Positions 30,640-44,002 of a DNA stretch of 64,000 nt are shown here, in pieces. Origin of the DNA: Polytrichum commune (taxonomy: Eukaryota > Streptophyta > Polytrichopsida > Polytrichales > Polytrichaceae); contig OX485803.1 in NCBI GenBank assembly GCA_950295325.1, positions 33,471,554 to 33,535,553 on the forward strand, given 5' to 3'. Made by a program: the position numbers and the translations under genes. The notes beneath the pieces were generated by a model, which was given only the letters and a program-made list of their open reading frames with translations, did not search any database and was not told the origin of the DNA. Each line of letters begins with the position of its first letter. Positions within the stretch are counted from its first letter, which is position 1.

Positions 30640-32797
30640 TATCCAGTCATTGAATGCATATATCACTAGGAAAATGTTAATTAGAGTGATTAGAGAGCAT
30701 ATCCCAAAATTTGAGCATAACATGGCATTATTTGAGGGTGACGGTGTTAGAATCATTGATGAGTTCAATGGAGAGAACTTCAATATTTGGAGATTCAACT
30801 TGGATATAAGGTTGGCTTCTGTGGACCTTTGGGCATTGTTGACAAATCTGAGGCATTTCCACCTTCCAAAGTTGATCTCAAAGTGAAGAAAGATCACCAA
30901 AGACATCTGAAGAAGACAATGTCCACCATTGCGCTCAACTTGGTGGACAATCAACTTGCGCACAATGGGTGTTTTAAAGGACCTTTTAAGTGGAGTTTGG
31001 CCAATATTCTTTTTGCTCACCGCAAGTTCTTCACATGGAAGAAGGTGATGATTTGTTGGACTGCATCAACAAAACCAAGGTATTTGCGGATCATCTGGCT
31101 TGTTTGGAGGTATTTATGAAAAGTGAAGATGTTCTAATGGCTTTGCTCAAGAATTTATGATGCCGCAATGGTGTTACATTAAGGCAAAATGGACAATCCA
31201 TCTTTGTAAAAAGATATTAAAATATGCTACTATTGTGGCAAACCAGGCCACATTGCACGTTTTTGCTACAAGGCAAAGAACTACAATAAAGAGAATGCAA
31301 ACAATATTTAAGAGGATGATGACTATGCATTCACAACGCAACATGAAGCATATTCAGAGGCGATTATAAGTGGATCATAGATATGGGGCCATCGAAGCAC
31401 ATGATTTCTTGTATGACTACATTTTACATATAGGAAGTAATTGCTCCACACAATATCTATTTGGGTGTTGATAGCCCCGTAGAAGCCATTGGAATGGGTC
31501 CTATTGTTATTGAGGTGATGGTGGAAGGCAAAATTAAGAGAATTAGTATCAAGGATGTCTTTCATGTGCCTAAGTTGCAAGCAAATTTGTTCTTGATGAG
31601 CAAGGTTTTGTCAAGTGGGTTGAAAGTGCAATTAACATAATTGAATGTATTGTGAGAGGTCCGGATGGAAAGGATATTGCCATAGGACTACGTAATGGCA
31701 ATTTGTACAAAATAAACTTTAAGAAGTTGAATGAAACAAATGCAACTGATGTGGTACAATCATGGAGGAAAGATGGTGCACTTGAGCTTCGACATAGTCG
31801 GCTTGAACATTTGAAAGTAAAGTATGTTCATGCACTTCAAAGCATAGTGAATAGCATAAACCCTAGCAAAATTTCAAGTCTTGCATCTTCGTCGATTTGT
31901 GAAGCATGCATTGAGGGACAACAACTTTAATATGGCGGATATCATTGACAGGGGAAGGCAAGTAAATAAGCCTTTGGAGATAGTACCTTCGGGTGTTATT
32001 TGCCGCATGAGATATGTTATGTTAATAAATGATTGTATAAGTAGTGGGAGTGATTTGGAAATACGTCCAAGTGGGAGAAATGAGGCTCCCATGGTGGTTG
32101 GGGTGGCCAAATCTTCCAAATCACCTTGGTTTGATGTTGATGGCGAAAATGAGGAGTGTGAGTAAATGGGAGCCTAGTTGCAATTCAAACATTAAGAAAA
32201 AAAACCAACAAACAAAGGATATTTGTCAACACATTCACCCCAAAACAATTCCAACGATGGAATGCAACCAAATTTAGGTGTTGATAGAGAGGGGTAGCCT
32301 TTAGAGGAGCAAAGATACCTTGCAAGGGTGCACCGGTGTTTGGAGAATGGTGGAAGAATCACATATTGCACCAACATGATGTAGAAGGCTGAATGACACG
32401 TATTTAAGTGATTATTTAAGGTTTTCTAAAACTATGTCATTTGAAAATATAATAATTGCGAATGATACGAAACAATTATTATCAAAGCCAATGAAATCGC
32501 AATCTTTGGCTACTTGCAAAGTGGGAGTGTTGAAGGTAGAGCATTAGGTTTTTTGTAGACATCGGATGGTGTTTGTTAGAGGTTTAAAAATGAATAAGAC
32601 TTTAATAATCCCACATTGTTTGTAGGAAGTGGGAGTTGGATATCTCATATGCATTGTAAGAACTAAGGAGGAAAAACACAGTAAGGGGCAAAGCAAGGGG
32701 TAAGGTTGACCATTTGACTCCAAGCATTGTTTATCTATCTTTGCGTATGTGTATTTGCTTGTGCAAATCTGATCTCTCGTTCTATGATGCTTCAATA
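30640..32797 (+). mobile_element. Ty1/copia family B fossil (gag, protease, pre-integrase, linker, 3' LTR)
   Basis: Plus-strand remains in order: gag (about 30720-31120, FNGENFNIWRFNLDIRLASV), zinc knuckle and protease region (about 31190-31620), GAG-pre-integrase (about 31650-31930, LELRHSRLEHLKVKYVHALQ, CEACIEGQQL), the linker that normally precedes reverse transcriptase (about 32030-32160, LEIRPSGRNEAPMVVG), a polypurine tract (AAAGTGGGAG) and a 3' LTR at 32528-32797. There is no 5' LTR, and the integrase core and reverse transcriptase are not represented. Broken, with many interruptions. It has the same set of parts as the fossils at 54085-56439. Confidence 0.82.
32528..32797 (+). repeat. 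copia B 3' LTR
   Basis: 270 bp, starting TGTTGAAGGTAGAGCATTAG directly after the polypurine tract and ending CTTCAATA. It matches LTRs at 52984-53242 (minus), 54840-55102 and 56183-56439. Confidence 0.85.
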
Positions 32798-35700
32798 ATA
32801 ATTAACCTCAACATGTGGAGTAAGTGAGGAGATCATAGGTTAAAAAGGTCGTTGTCTTATCATATATGATTTTCCATGCATATCTCTCACATATGTAGGG
32901 AGGTTGAGCACTTTTCATCCACAATAATCTTATGTCGGCACAAGTAAGAACATATCACACATTTGCATCTACCTTGGAGATGAAAAAAATGCAAGTACAA
33001 ATGCGAATGCAGGATGAGTGGGTTGCTCTAAGGGGTCCATTCTTTTTGTTGGATAGATGGCTAAGAGATATGCATGTATATGATTCATAATTGCCTCTTT
33101 CCCAAAGAGCAGGGGCCCTTGGGATACTTGTGTTGGAGACATATTGGTGTGCACCACGAACATCTAGGTTTTAATCTACAAAAAGGTGTCAAAGGTTACC
33201 ACATGTACAATCAATAACTTCCTTCACACTTTCTCACATAAGATAGGGGGCACTCCTACCTTTGTGAACACTTTATAACTTCCACCACGTGTGTATTCTT
33301 TGATCATATTGTGCATCATCTTCACTTGAGATTGAAGCATTGAAAATTCTATAGTTTAATCCAATTTATTTAGATAAGATTTTTTTTTCTTCACCTTATA
33401 AAAGGTGAATGTCACTGATGTCCTTCACATAACATTATTAAATAATGTGCGTTAGTTGATGTGAGCCCTGAGAATCTAACATGGATGCCCCAACCCTAGT
33501 ACAAGGAGAGTTAAATTAAGTTAGAATATGCAGTAAGTTGAGGCATCCCATGCTTATATTGTGAAGGCGCACATGCTTAATAACGTTTGGCATTTGGCCA
33601 AACTTTAAAGGTGATCCGATATTGGAGGGTGAAGGTAATTGGGTGGAGTCAGCAAGCTTGCTCTGAACAGCTGGAAAGGACAGGCAGTGAAGTAAAATAT
33701 GAGGGTCAAAAGGGCAGGGCAGGGCAGGGCAGCAACATTTTGAGTGGCTTCTAAGTTAAAGTTAGGATCACTCGAGTGTCACCACTTTCAACTTTCTACT
33801 GAATTTGGTAACACAAGACAAGATATTGCAGCCCTTAGATGCCGACCACAATACATGAAATACATGTGGCTGGATACACCACAACTTTCACACTCCAGAT
33901 GCTTTTGAGAAAGGTATAGATTATTATTGTCCTGCTAGCTTTGCTACTGGTTCTCCAAAAGCCACAGGAACACAGTATGCAACACTACTGTATGCTCTTA
34001 GTAACTCACCTTTCCTATGGATTCTGATGAAAGTATCTAGACTTCTCGAGGGTGCCACAGCCTCTGTGTAACTTAACTTAGTTTAGTAGTCGCTCACTCT
34101 CTGCACTTTCCATCGCCCAATTGCATCAATTGCATCAATTGCTCCACACACTACACTACACTACTTACATGTGCCAAATGTGCTGTGAGTTGGGAAGAAC
34201 TTGCGAGTCGATTCCCATCCCGGAGCAACAATTTACAACTTCAAGTTTTATATGATTTGTGTGTTACTTGAGAAGGTGAGCTTTTGCGGATTGGAGTTCA
34301 ATACATTTAGTTTCAAAATCAAGAGCTCATTATGTGTTGCACCTACGCTAAATAGACCTATTAGTGTGGGCCACATTAGTTCTCTAGGATCCACACCAAA
34401 CCTCTAGTTTAAAATTAATTTGGCTCATATTAATTGCTCTTCCATGTAATTGATGTGGGTGAATATTTTATTTTATGCTACTTTTGATGTAAGATGAATA
34501 TTTTATTTTATCTAAGGTGTTGGTTGAAAATCTCAAGAAAGACTGAGGGGAAGATACCATGCTTGAACCCCCATTGTTTCCACCCTAACTAGACAATTAG
34601 AGTGGTCCATATTAACTAATTTTCCATCCACACCAATAGGACTACTTAGTGTAGTGATGGGCGGGTAATTTTATTTAGTGGATGGTGAAGAGTAAGAGTA
34701 CACTCTATCCCTCTACAATCCTTGATTGAAGGACATGGATATACTACTCAAAAAAATAATTGTAAGTGAAGTTCAAGGGTATTCTCCAAAAATCTATTAG
34801 CCCCGTCAAAAACTAGGGCGATTACTCGCTGGTAGCTAATCTTAATGTTGTTTTATACCATGAGCATCTCAAGGGGCATTCGAAGGGCAAGGAAAGACAA
34901 AGTTATGGTATTTACAAATTTAAGTGTTTGACATATGAAATAACCCTTCATTGCCTACTCTTTGGAATAACATTGCATTGAACTAGGTAAGAAAAATTGC
35001 ATACGTATGGAAATGTGTCTTGCAACATATAATATGAAGGTTGCTATCTCAAAAGGTCTTTTACGTACAATATGAATCATGACTTTCAAAAACACTCATG
35101 AAAAAAAAGAAAAAAAAAGAACAAAAGAACAAAACAAAAACAAAAAAACACTTTTAAGCTTAACATAGATAATCAATTGAAGAGTAAAAAACATTTTAAG
35201 AAAATCATTTAGTGATCAAGCAACTTATAATCTCAATGTTAAGAAACACAAAGTCAATCCTAAACATTGAACTTTCATGTTATAATCAAATGTACAAATT
35301 GGTGTTCTAGACACAATGTTGAGCATAAGCATAGTCAACCCACTACTTTAACCACATCTTTGAAGTATGCATCCACATCATCAAGAAAATTTTGCACGTA
35401 AACTTTATGGCCAGTATTCCAACCCGTAATTAGTTGACCACAATCTCACCAGCATTATAGTGGTGAGCAAGATAGATTCAATTTGCTTCAGTTGAAACCC
35501 ATAAGTGCCCACCAAACAAGAAATTGACATAACTCATTGAGATCATAAGAATAAACTTGAATTTAGAGTATTTGAATAGAGCTAAGAATATGAAGTTTGA
35601 ATAATCATAGAATGTCTTTGACAGAAATAGAAAATATAAGCAACACAAATTAGACTTGTGGCTCTCAAATCCTATTCAACACATGCCATAGCAAGATGTA

Positions 35701-35855
35701 TTCAACAACATGCAACAAAGGGCGTCCATGATCCCTTGTTGAGGATGTGAAACTCAATCTTGACAAATATGCTACTTAATTTAGGCTTTAATACAATTGA
35801 CAAACTTTATATGCTTAATTATGGTGTGGTGGGCCAAGCAAGCAAGGATGAAGTG
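32798..35855. other. unassigned intergenic sequence
   Basis: About 3 kb without a supported gene. A (GGGCA)n run lies at 33711-33732. 33600-34200 is less AT-rich than its surroundings but has only short frames. An A-rich tract is at 35100-35150. No terminal repeats were recognised. Confidence 0.45.
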
Positions 35856-36070
35856 CACCAAATATGATATTTAGTGTCACTTACTATTTGGAATTACACA
35901 GTGCTATAATCATATATTGTACATCTCATTTTTTTTTAAAAAGTCGAATTGATTGTTTGGACATTATAAAACATTAACATCATTAGGTGATAAAAAATTT
36001 ACACTAATAGTAAAAAGACATAGGAATGTGTAACTCCGATAGTAAGTGACATTAAATATCATATTTAGTG
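35856..36070. mobile_element. MITE with CTACACTAAATAT-type ends
   Basis: 215 bp. Left end CACCAAATATGATATTTAGT; right end reverse-complemented CACTAAATATGATATTTAAT; both continue into GTCACTTACTAT and an AATTACACAGTGC-like stretch. The terminal CACTA resembles CACTA/EnSpm transposons, but no clean 3-bp target duplication is visible, so the superfamily is uncertain. Confidence 0.7.
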
Positions 36071-38228
36071 TAGTTAAACAACTTCTTGAATATGCTCATA
36101 TTAACAATCAAATATTGTTCTCCCTTTTTAGTACGACATGTTTGGGAAACACAAAAAAGTCGTATTATGGAGGTGTCGTCTTCTCCTTAATATGAAAAAT
36201 GGCATAAAGTTGTCGGGTTATTGAGAAAATACGAAAACATAAGTAATATGAGCTTACAAAATGTATACAACGATTTTAAGCAATATAGATGGTATGAAAT
36301 AATAACTTATAACTCCAAAAAAATACAAATATTCTCAAGAACTCTTGAAATAGGAGTTCAAAGATCTCTAGTGTTGCCTACCCAAGTTAGCAATTGTCAT
36401 CTTATCTAAATTTCCTATTAAAATTTGAAAACTAATAATCTCATTAATGCCAAATTATAAAGATTCTCTAATAACAAACCAGACAACAATGATGCACGAC
36501 GTTTAGCATCAAGATATTGGTGATACTATATCACCCGTGTACAAGGCAACATACTAGGCAAGGCCACTCTAACCCTAACCATGTCCATTCTACAATAATA
36601 ACCCTAATTATCATTAAGTTCCTAATGATAAGTGAAGTTTCCAATAGAGAGCCAATAGAAGGAGTGTGTGGTGAGTAATTAGTGAACAAGGTACCTCTAA
36701 TAAATCAAGTATGTTGCTATGTTGTTACTTGACTAAGACACAAAAATCACACTAATAGGGACAATGCATGTTTATGTCAAAATGTGTACATATTTATTAT
36801 AAATGCTGACATGTATTTCTAGATGTAGTACTAGAGTTTGGAATAACCATTATCATTGTATTTTTGTGGAATATTCATAGGCTTTGTGGATTTTGTTGTC
36901 TTTCATAAAACACACATAAAACATGAAGAAGGCAAGCAAGGTAGTATCAAGCTTCTTGATGAGATTATGGTTGAACACAAAAGGAATGGGCCATATTGGC
37001 TTGTAATAGGGAATGTAGTTGAGTGGTTTAAAAATATGTTGACTTATCATAGAGTGCAGTTGTCAATTGGGTGGTTGTGGGTGCTTTGTCAACATTTGAC
37101 TACTTTGTGGCCGCAAAGACATTCAATTGTCCTTGAGAAAGAGAATGCAAAGGCTAAGGATTTCTTATTATACCTATAAAAGATGGCATCACAACTTGTA
37201 CATAAGCACTGAAGATCAATGGCTCATTGTTTGTCATGTTTTTGTCCCCCATAATAACATAGTTACAAGGCATATGGTATGACCATGTGAAATTAGGCGT
37301 TGAGCTCTTCCAGACTACAAGAATATGGTGCTTGTTATATTTAGGAAGGGCATGGGCATGTTAAGCTCTTTGATATTTGTCTTATAAATTTTTGTATGGG
37401 GATGAGAGCAATGTGCTAAAGACTTGGAAACTTAGTTTTCTTGAAATAATGTAGTATACCTATAGATTTAATAGGAAAGCAACTTTTGCATTATCGTAAA
37501 AGTAGCCCTACGTGCACTTAAATTCCAAATTTGAAGTTGGCGATTGCATAATAATTCAACCTTGGTAATCAATGTCAACCTTAAGAAAAACCTTCATTTA
37601 CATCTTGTGACTCCGTTGGGAATGAACCTTGATCGATCATGCTAGAGCATAATAGATAGGAGATTAAAGAACATTGAACATGATAAAACTTCAGCTACTA
37701 GTATTACATATATAGATAGGAGTTTATAGGACAATAACCCTAATAAAATCATCATTTACAAGATTGACATAAATATAAAGGACATTTGATTTATGTGTGA
37801 TTTTTCTTAGCCATTTCTTTCCACCAAATGGTGAATGGACGTATTAATTGAAGATGACATAATTGGTATTTAGGTAATTTTGGAATACTGGATAGTCTAA
37901 AATTATGCACATGTTATGTTATACATACAAAAGCACGGTGCAAACATACAACTATGTGATAATATATGCATGATGAGAAATTAATAGAAGCCACATACAA
38001 GGCGCAACAACAAAGTTGTGGGAAGAAGTCATAATATTGAGATGATTTGGAGAATGATGTTGACCACCGGTTTTGTTTGGATTTTGCTAGAATGTTTGGA
38101 ATTACCTTAATTCTAGTTACGCATGCATTACACATATACATGGCATATGGTTTTAAGATAGGGTGCACCCCTTGGGATTGACTTTAAGCATGGACATTTA
38201 GGATAAGAGAGACTTTCCATTTTGCGTC
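36071..38228. other. unassigned AT-rich intergenic sequence
   Basis: About 2.1 kb. The longest plus frame (36856-37179) includes KHEEGKQGSIKLLDEIMVEH, which is protein-like but unrecognised, and has no clear start. No repeats of note. Confidence 0.4.
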
Positions 38229-38739
38229 CATGTGGTCAGTGTATATGTTTGACAAAGTTTTTGCAAGTTTTTCTCTTTTGACACGCAAAAACTTGCACCA
38301 AAAAAAATGCACGTCAATTGACACGCAAAATCTAGAAATTGACACGTACTGTGATTTGTGAAGAAAAAAACCACACGTCAATTGACACACTAGAAATTGA
38401 AATGACACGTATTACTTGAGTACTATAAAGTGCAGCTCAAATATCCGGAAAACATAACCCATAACAGTAGGAGAACTTCCTACACTCACTCACATACTTA
38501 AGTTCAACTTTGCTCTTGCAAATTCCTTTGTAACCGGGAGCTAAGATGGTGATCGGAGAGCGAGACTAACTAGAAACATGGCGAGGCAAATGTTTGCATC
38601 ACCGTGGTGCTTGCACATCCTCCACTCCATATGAGTTTTTTCTTGCTTCCAACCAATGTGAGTTTTTCTTGCTTTCAACCAAAGTTGTTTTGAGCAATTC
38701 CCTTTGAATCGCAAAACTCCCTTGTTGAAAGCATCTGAA

Positions 38740-38814
38740 TCCCTTTGAGCTTTCTTGGAGCTGGAGAGGCTTCTTATTGCAAAAATGATGCAGAAGTGGC
38801 ACGAAGATCAGCGC
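38740..38814 (+). other. possible captured exon fragment, plus strand
   Basis: Reads LELERLLIAKMMQKWHEDQR in the plus direction and is followed by GTGAGG (38823), a possible donor. Short, so it may be chance. Confidence 0.25.
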
Positions 38815-39217
38815 ATGCTTTTGGTGAGGATTGATTGTAGCGCACTTTGTTCCAGAGTGAATTGTTCTGTTGGGATAATTAACCTATAATTATGAAGTTG
38901 TGATTGTGTGGTTGTTTTCCACTTCCCCCTGCCTCTCTGGAAACACCTGGAACCAATTAATTCCCAATGATAATCAATATTCCTTTTTGTAACAACCTTT
39001 TGTTGGCCAGCGTACTAGAAGTGTTTCTATATTTCACAATTCCAGTTCAGAGACCTAGATCAGACCTCACCAATTGAACAATTTTTTATTCTTTTTCTTT
39101 ACCACTAAAGGATATAATATGCTTCAAGAGGATATCGGTTGATATTGATTGTTCAACAAATAGGTAGATATATAAATAGATGCATTCAACTAGAATCAAG
39201 CAAAGGGAGGAGCATAC

Positions 39218-39387
39218 GTAATTGTGAGCCTCAGAGCCTCCGTATTGAAGTGCAAGAGAGTCACCCATGTTGATCACCTTTGAGAGTTTTTGTCCGTTGT
39301 TTTTGGCGAAGAGATAGCATAGTCTGGCTGCAGATTCAGAAGCAAAAAGTGGAAAGACGCCTAAATTCAAGGCTCTTGACTTCATTT
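39218..39387 (-). pseudogene. captured host-gene exon inside hAT copy 2
   Basis: 170 bp bounded by AG (acceptor, ACATACAG) and GT (donor, GTATGC) on the minus strand. It holds an uninterrupted frame of 56 codons after two phase bases: MKSRALNLGVFPLFASESAA, then RLCYLFAKNNGQKLSKVINM, then GDSLALQYGGSEAHNY. Composition is that of a normal cytosolic protein, with no stop and clean splice sites. I do not recognise the parent gene. The transcript would run opposite to the transposase direction. Gene-piece capture by hAT and other DNA transposons is known in plants; that it happened here is inferred from the swap between the two hAT copies. Confidence 0.5.
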
Positions 39388-39751
39388 CTGTATGTCGTGC
39401 ATTTATCTCTAATCGCATTGCATAAGTGGAGACACATGCGAGACCGAAAGATACTTACGCTTGATTGATAGTTTTTTTTTGTTACAAATCAAGTTTGTTT
39501 TTTATTATTCAAAATATTAATTTTCTAAAATATTGTGTAAACCAAAAATTGAGGTGACATTTTGGAATAAAATGTAGATGTCAATTGACATTCATTCTTG
39601 TTTTTGAAAACGTCATGTGACACTTTGGATTTGAGGTTGAACGTCACATGAAATTTGTCAAACATACACACTGCATGTGATTGCTACATGCTATGTGCAA
39701 ATAATTTTATAGTAGCAAGAAATACTTGTCCATGTATTACGAGGACACAAC

Positions 39752-39944
39752 TATTGGGAAATGAGAGGAAGAAGCAAAGAGATCAGCGTAGGAAGCAAGA
39801 ACACAATACCCAATGGTTGCATACAATGGAGAAAGAGGATTAGCTCTTCCTCTTATGCCTTTATTTATATGTGTAGGTTAGGACCAGCCTTGACAACCCA
39901 TATGGGACAATGTCACCAATGCAACCTAACACTACCTTCCAATA
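39752..39944 (-). repeat. copia A 3' LTR
   Basis: 193 bp. The minus strand contains a TATA-like ATATAAATA at about 39870-39860, shared by all family A LTRs here. Flanked outside by ACAAC and inside by the polypurine tract. Confidence 0.95.
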
Positions 39945-39959
39945 CTCCCACTTTGCGAG

Positions 39960-42900
39960 GTGACATTGTACTCCAACCCCATTATTTCACTTAACATCTC
40001 ATGCCTATCCCTCGCTAAAGCCTTTGTAAGAATATCCGCTACCATATATTGCGTTGGACAATATTCTAGCTCTACAACATTGTTTTCAATTTTCTCTCTA
40101 ATAAAATGATGTTGCACATCTATATGTTTTGACCTATCATGGTTGGTTGGGTTCTTAGCTAATGCCATAGAACCTTGGTTGTCGCACATCATGGTTGTCG
40201 CCTCCTCTTGTGTACAACCTACATCCTCCATTAGTTGCCTTAGCCAAATCGCCTCCCTCGTGCATCGGTTCATGGCCATGTACTCCGCCTCCATTGTGGA
40301 TTGAGCCACCGTTTGTTGTCATTTGCTATTCCACGTCACGGCCCCGTCTCCAACGAAGAAAACGTATCCGGAGGTAGACCTTCGGTTCTCCACATCGCCG
40401 ACCCAATCCGCATCCGAATAACCTTTAAGGTTTATGTGTTGTCCTCCAATGCGCAACCTCATATCAATGGTGCCTTTCAAGTATCGCATAATTCGTTTCA
40501 CGGTCATCCAATGCATCGGACCCGGTTTCGACATAAACCGACTTACCACGCTTACCGCAAATGCGATGTCCGGTCTTGTGGCCATCATTGCGTACATCAA
40601 CGACCCCACTGCCCTTTGGTACGGAATGTCCTTCATTTCGTGTGAATGCTCCTCGTGTTCCTCCTCCGAAAGCTTCGCCAATGCGGTCTTGGTGTCGAGC
40701 GGGGTTGAGATGGGCTTGCAATCACTCATGCCGAATCGCTCCAAAATGGTTTCGATGTAGCTTCGTTGATGCATGGTGATGGTGCGCGTCCTCCTATCCC
40801 GCTCGAAATGGACTCCGAGGAAGAAATGCAACTCGCCGAGGTCCCTCATCTCGAACTCCTTCTCGAGGCTAGATTTCAACTCGTTGATCACGTCCACATT
40901 GCTTGCCAACATGATGAGGTCATCTACATATATGATTACAATCACAATGTAGTCGCAAGTTTGTAGAACATACAACGAGTGGTCCGCATGGCTCCTCGTA
41001 AAGCCTTTGTTCACAAAGAATATGTGAATGCACTCGTACCATGCTCGTCCGGATTGCTTCAATCCGTAGAGCGCTTTCTTCAACTTACACACGAGATGCT
41101 CGCGGCCCTTTTGGACAAACCCCTCCGGTTGCTCCATGTATATGACCACGTGCAATTCGCCGTTCAAGAATACGGTTTTGATGTCCATTTGATGCATTTC
41201 CAACCCCATGGCGGCCCCGATTGCGAGGATGACCCTAATGGTGTTGAATTTGGCCACGGGTGCGAAAGTCTCGCCGAAATCCACACCTTCCACTTGCGAG
41301 CACCCCTTGGCCACCAACCTCGCTTTGAAACGCACCACCACGCCGTTGGCATCCTTCTTCGTGCGAAACACCCACTTGCACTTCACGGCCTTGCGGCCCT
41401 TCGGCAATGGAACCAACTCCCACGTGGCGTTGGCTATGAGAGATTCGTACTCCTCTTGCATAGCCCACTCCCACTCGCTCGCATCACTCGATTCAAATGC
41501 TTCTCTCAAGTTTCTAGGTTCCCCAACCATTGCCATGTTTGCGTGCTCATTGTCTTCGGGTTGCGGAATGTGGTTCTTCCACCATTCCCCAAGAGGTTTA
41601 CGTGGCCTATCCGGATACCTAGAATTGCCTATGGTCTCATTGCCATCTTGCGGTGGTGGAGGTGGTTTGGTTGCGGTTTTCTTACCGGCGTTAGGTTTCG
41701 ATGCCTCCGCGCTACGAGTGGATTTCGCGGCCGGTACTTCGGCCTCCGACTCGTCCTCAATGTTCGGCTCCTCCTCGTCCGGCTCCGAAATGTCGCCGCT
41801 CGCCTCCAACTCCTCTACTTCCGATTTGGGGGATATGTCCACCTTCACCGCCGGTGTTTCGTCAATGCTCCCACTTGGACAATCCTCCAAATGCGTTTTA
41901 TCTTCGAAAAATACCACGTCCGGACTCTTAATGATTTTCTTCGTCTCCAAGCAAATGAGGCGATACGCCTTCGTGCCTTCGCAATATCCGAGGAATAAAC
42001 ACTTCACGCCCTTCGCATCCAACTTCGTTCGGCTTTTATCCGGCACCTTTGCGTAAGCCACACATCCGAACACCCGCATGTGCGACACGTGCGGCATCCT
42101 CCCGCTCCACGCCTCCTCGGGTGTCATTCCTTCAACCGCCTTGGTTGGACACCGGTTGCGTACGTACGCCGCATTGCACACCGCCTCCGCCCAAAATTCG
42201 TGGCCGAGGCGTTGGGCATGAATCATGGACCGTGCCATCTCCACAATGGTACGGTTGGCTCGCTCCGCCACGCCGTTTTGTTGCGGCGTGTAAGGTGAGG
42301 AGGTTTGCCGTGCAATGCCATGTTTGCTCAAAAAATCATCAAAGGCCTTTGAGATGTATTCCCCACCATTATCCGACCTAAGAACCTTCACTACGTGCTC
42401 CGATTGCCTCTCCATCAAGGTTTTCCATTCTTTAAACCTTGCCAACACCTCACTCTTGGACTTGAGCACATACACCCAAATCTTGCGTGAGAAATCGTCA
42501 ATGAAGGTGAGAAAATACCTTGCGCCTCCAATGGACGCCGCCTTCATCGGCCCGCATACGTCGGAATGCACGAGCTCCAAGATCTTGGTGGCGCGGGTGC
42601 CTCCGTCCGTGGGGAATGGTCGCCTCGCTTGTTTGCCCTCCACACATCCTTCGCATGCGAAGGAATGCACGTCGCCTTGCGCCGCTCCCACGTCCATGCC
42701 GCTCACCATGCTTTGGAGCATTTTCACGCTATTGGCGTTGAGTTGCCCCAACTTTTTGTGCCAAAGCTCCAATGAACTCGAGTTAACATCGGAACGCGCC
42801 AAAGAACTCGTTTCGGCCCCATTCATGACATTGGTGTCCAATTGGTACAAATTGGACTCCAACGACGCCACGGCCAACATCTCGCCATTGCTCGCTCTCA

Positions 42901-44002
42901 CCACGCATCCCAACGAGTTGAAATGCACTTTCAAACCCCTCGAGATGAGTTTGCTCACCGAAAGCAAGTTGGAATGCATTTTCGGCACATGAAGCACGTC
43001 ATGCATTCTAATGCTCCGCACACGGCCTTTCACGCGCGTTTCCACTAGTATAGAGCCTTTGCCTACGGCCTCTACCATGCCGTTATCACCCATAAACACT
43101 TTGCGACCCGTGACGGGTTCGTAAGTGTCAAAAAAATGCTTATGTGGTGTCATGTGTTGCGAGGCCCCCGAATCCACGATCCATCTAGTGGCGGACGTTT
43201 TAGACGCCCTATCTCTCGCTACAAATGCAAAATCATCACTCGCCCTTGCCATGTTTGCGTTCAGCTTGCGTTTCATTCGACAATTACGAGCAATGTGGCC
43301 CAACTTACCACAATTGTAGCACCTCGGGCCGTCGCCGCGCCTCTCGTTGTTGTCGAACGCTCGATGTTGGCGGGACAACATGGCCGCATTGTCGCCTTGA
43401 GGCTCCTTCTCCTTCCTCTTGGACACGTCGTGCATGAGACGTGCGGTGATGAAGTCCAACGTGAACTCCGAAATGGGGCGCGTCTCCAATGCAGTGATCA
43501 AATGCTCAAACGAAGGTGGTAGGCTATCGAGCGAGGTCATGACCACATCCTCGTCCTTCATAGGCACCTCCAAGCATGTGAGTTGGTCCGCAAGAGAATT
43601 TACCTTGTTGATGTGCGTAAGGATGTCATCGCTTTCGTCCATCTTGATGGTGAAGAACTTGCGCCTTATGAACAAGATGTTGGACAAGTTTTTGGTTTTG
43701 TGGATGTTGCACAAGGTCTTCCACGCTTCCGCGGGTCCCTTGCATCCTTTGATGTGCGCCAACTCCTTGTCCACCAAACTCATAGCAATGATGGCGAAGG
43801 CTTTCTTGCATCGTCGCTCGTACGCCTTCTTGACTTCGTCGCTCGCCGTAGAAGGTGGTGGCAACTCCGAACCATCCACGATCTCCCAAAGATCTTTGGT
43901 GGACATGGCCATCTCCAATTTAAACTTATAGAGGTTGAAGTTCTCGCCACCGAACTTGTCAACCGATATAAGTCCATCGTTTTCCCTAAAAGCTATTTTC
44001 AA
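39960..44002 (-). pseudogene. copia Gag-Pol coding region
   Basis: Reading down from about 44000: gag (GGENFNLYKFKLEMAMSTKD), zinc knuckle CYNCGKLGHIARNC near 43300, aspartic protease WIVDSGASQHMTPH near 43170, GAG-pre-integrase (LWHKKLGQLNANSVKML) near 42750, integrase core with the DDE-type order (FIDDFSRKIWVYV, LRSDNGGEY, GVAERANRTIVEMA) about 42520-42200, linker, reverse transcriptase (WVFRTKKDANGVVVRFKARL to YVDDLIMLA near 40925), and RNase H (MEAEYMAMNRCTREAIWLRQ) to about 39970. This is the usual copia order, protease-integrase-RT-RNase H, in one polyprotein of normal length. Coding bases are G/C-rich compared with the AT-rich surroundings. About one or two interruptions; otherwise well preserved. 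Confidence 0.93.

Larger units (their letters stand above)
38237..39673. mobile_element. hAT element, 1437 bp (copy 2), middle replaced by foreign exon-like DNA
   Basis: Same family as 20087-21035, with ends CAGTGTATATGTTTGACAAA and the reverse complement of AAATTTGTCAAACATACACA plus CTG. 8-bp target duplication CATGTGGT/CATGTGAT (38229-38236, 39674-39681), one mismatch. The first ~360 bp, including the TATA box, leader and start codon with the codons for MARQMF, match copy 1. The last ~250 bp also match, from the codons for RHMRDRKILTLD to the end. In between, about 38596-39428 shares nothing with copy 1 and includes a spliceable exon-like segment. Confidence 0.93.

Noticed and set aside
40434-43931. 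Many long plus-strand frames opposite the copia coding region (for example 40979-41998 and 42315-42992)
   Set aside because: They are mirror frames of the G/C-rich minus-strand Gag-Pol region; none has a domain.
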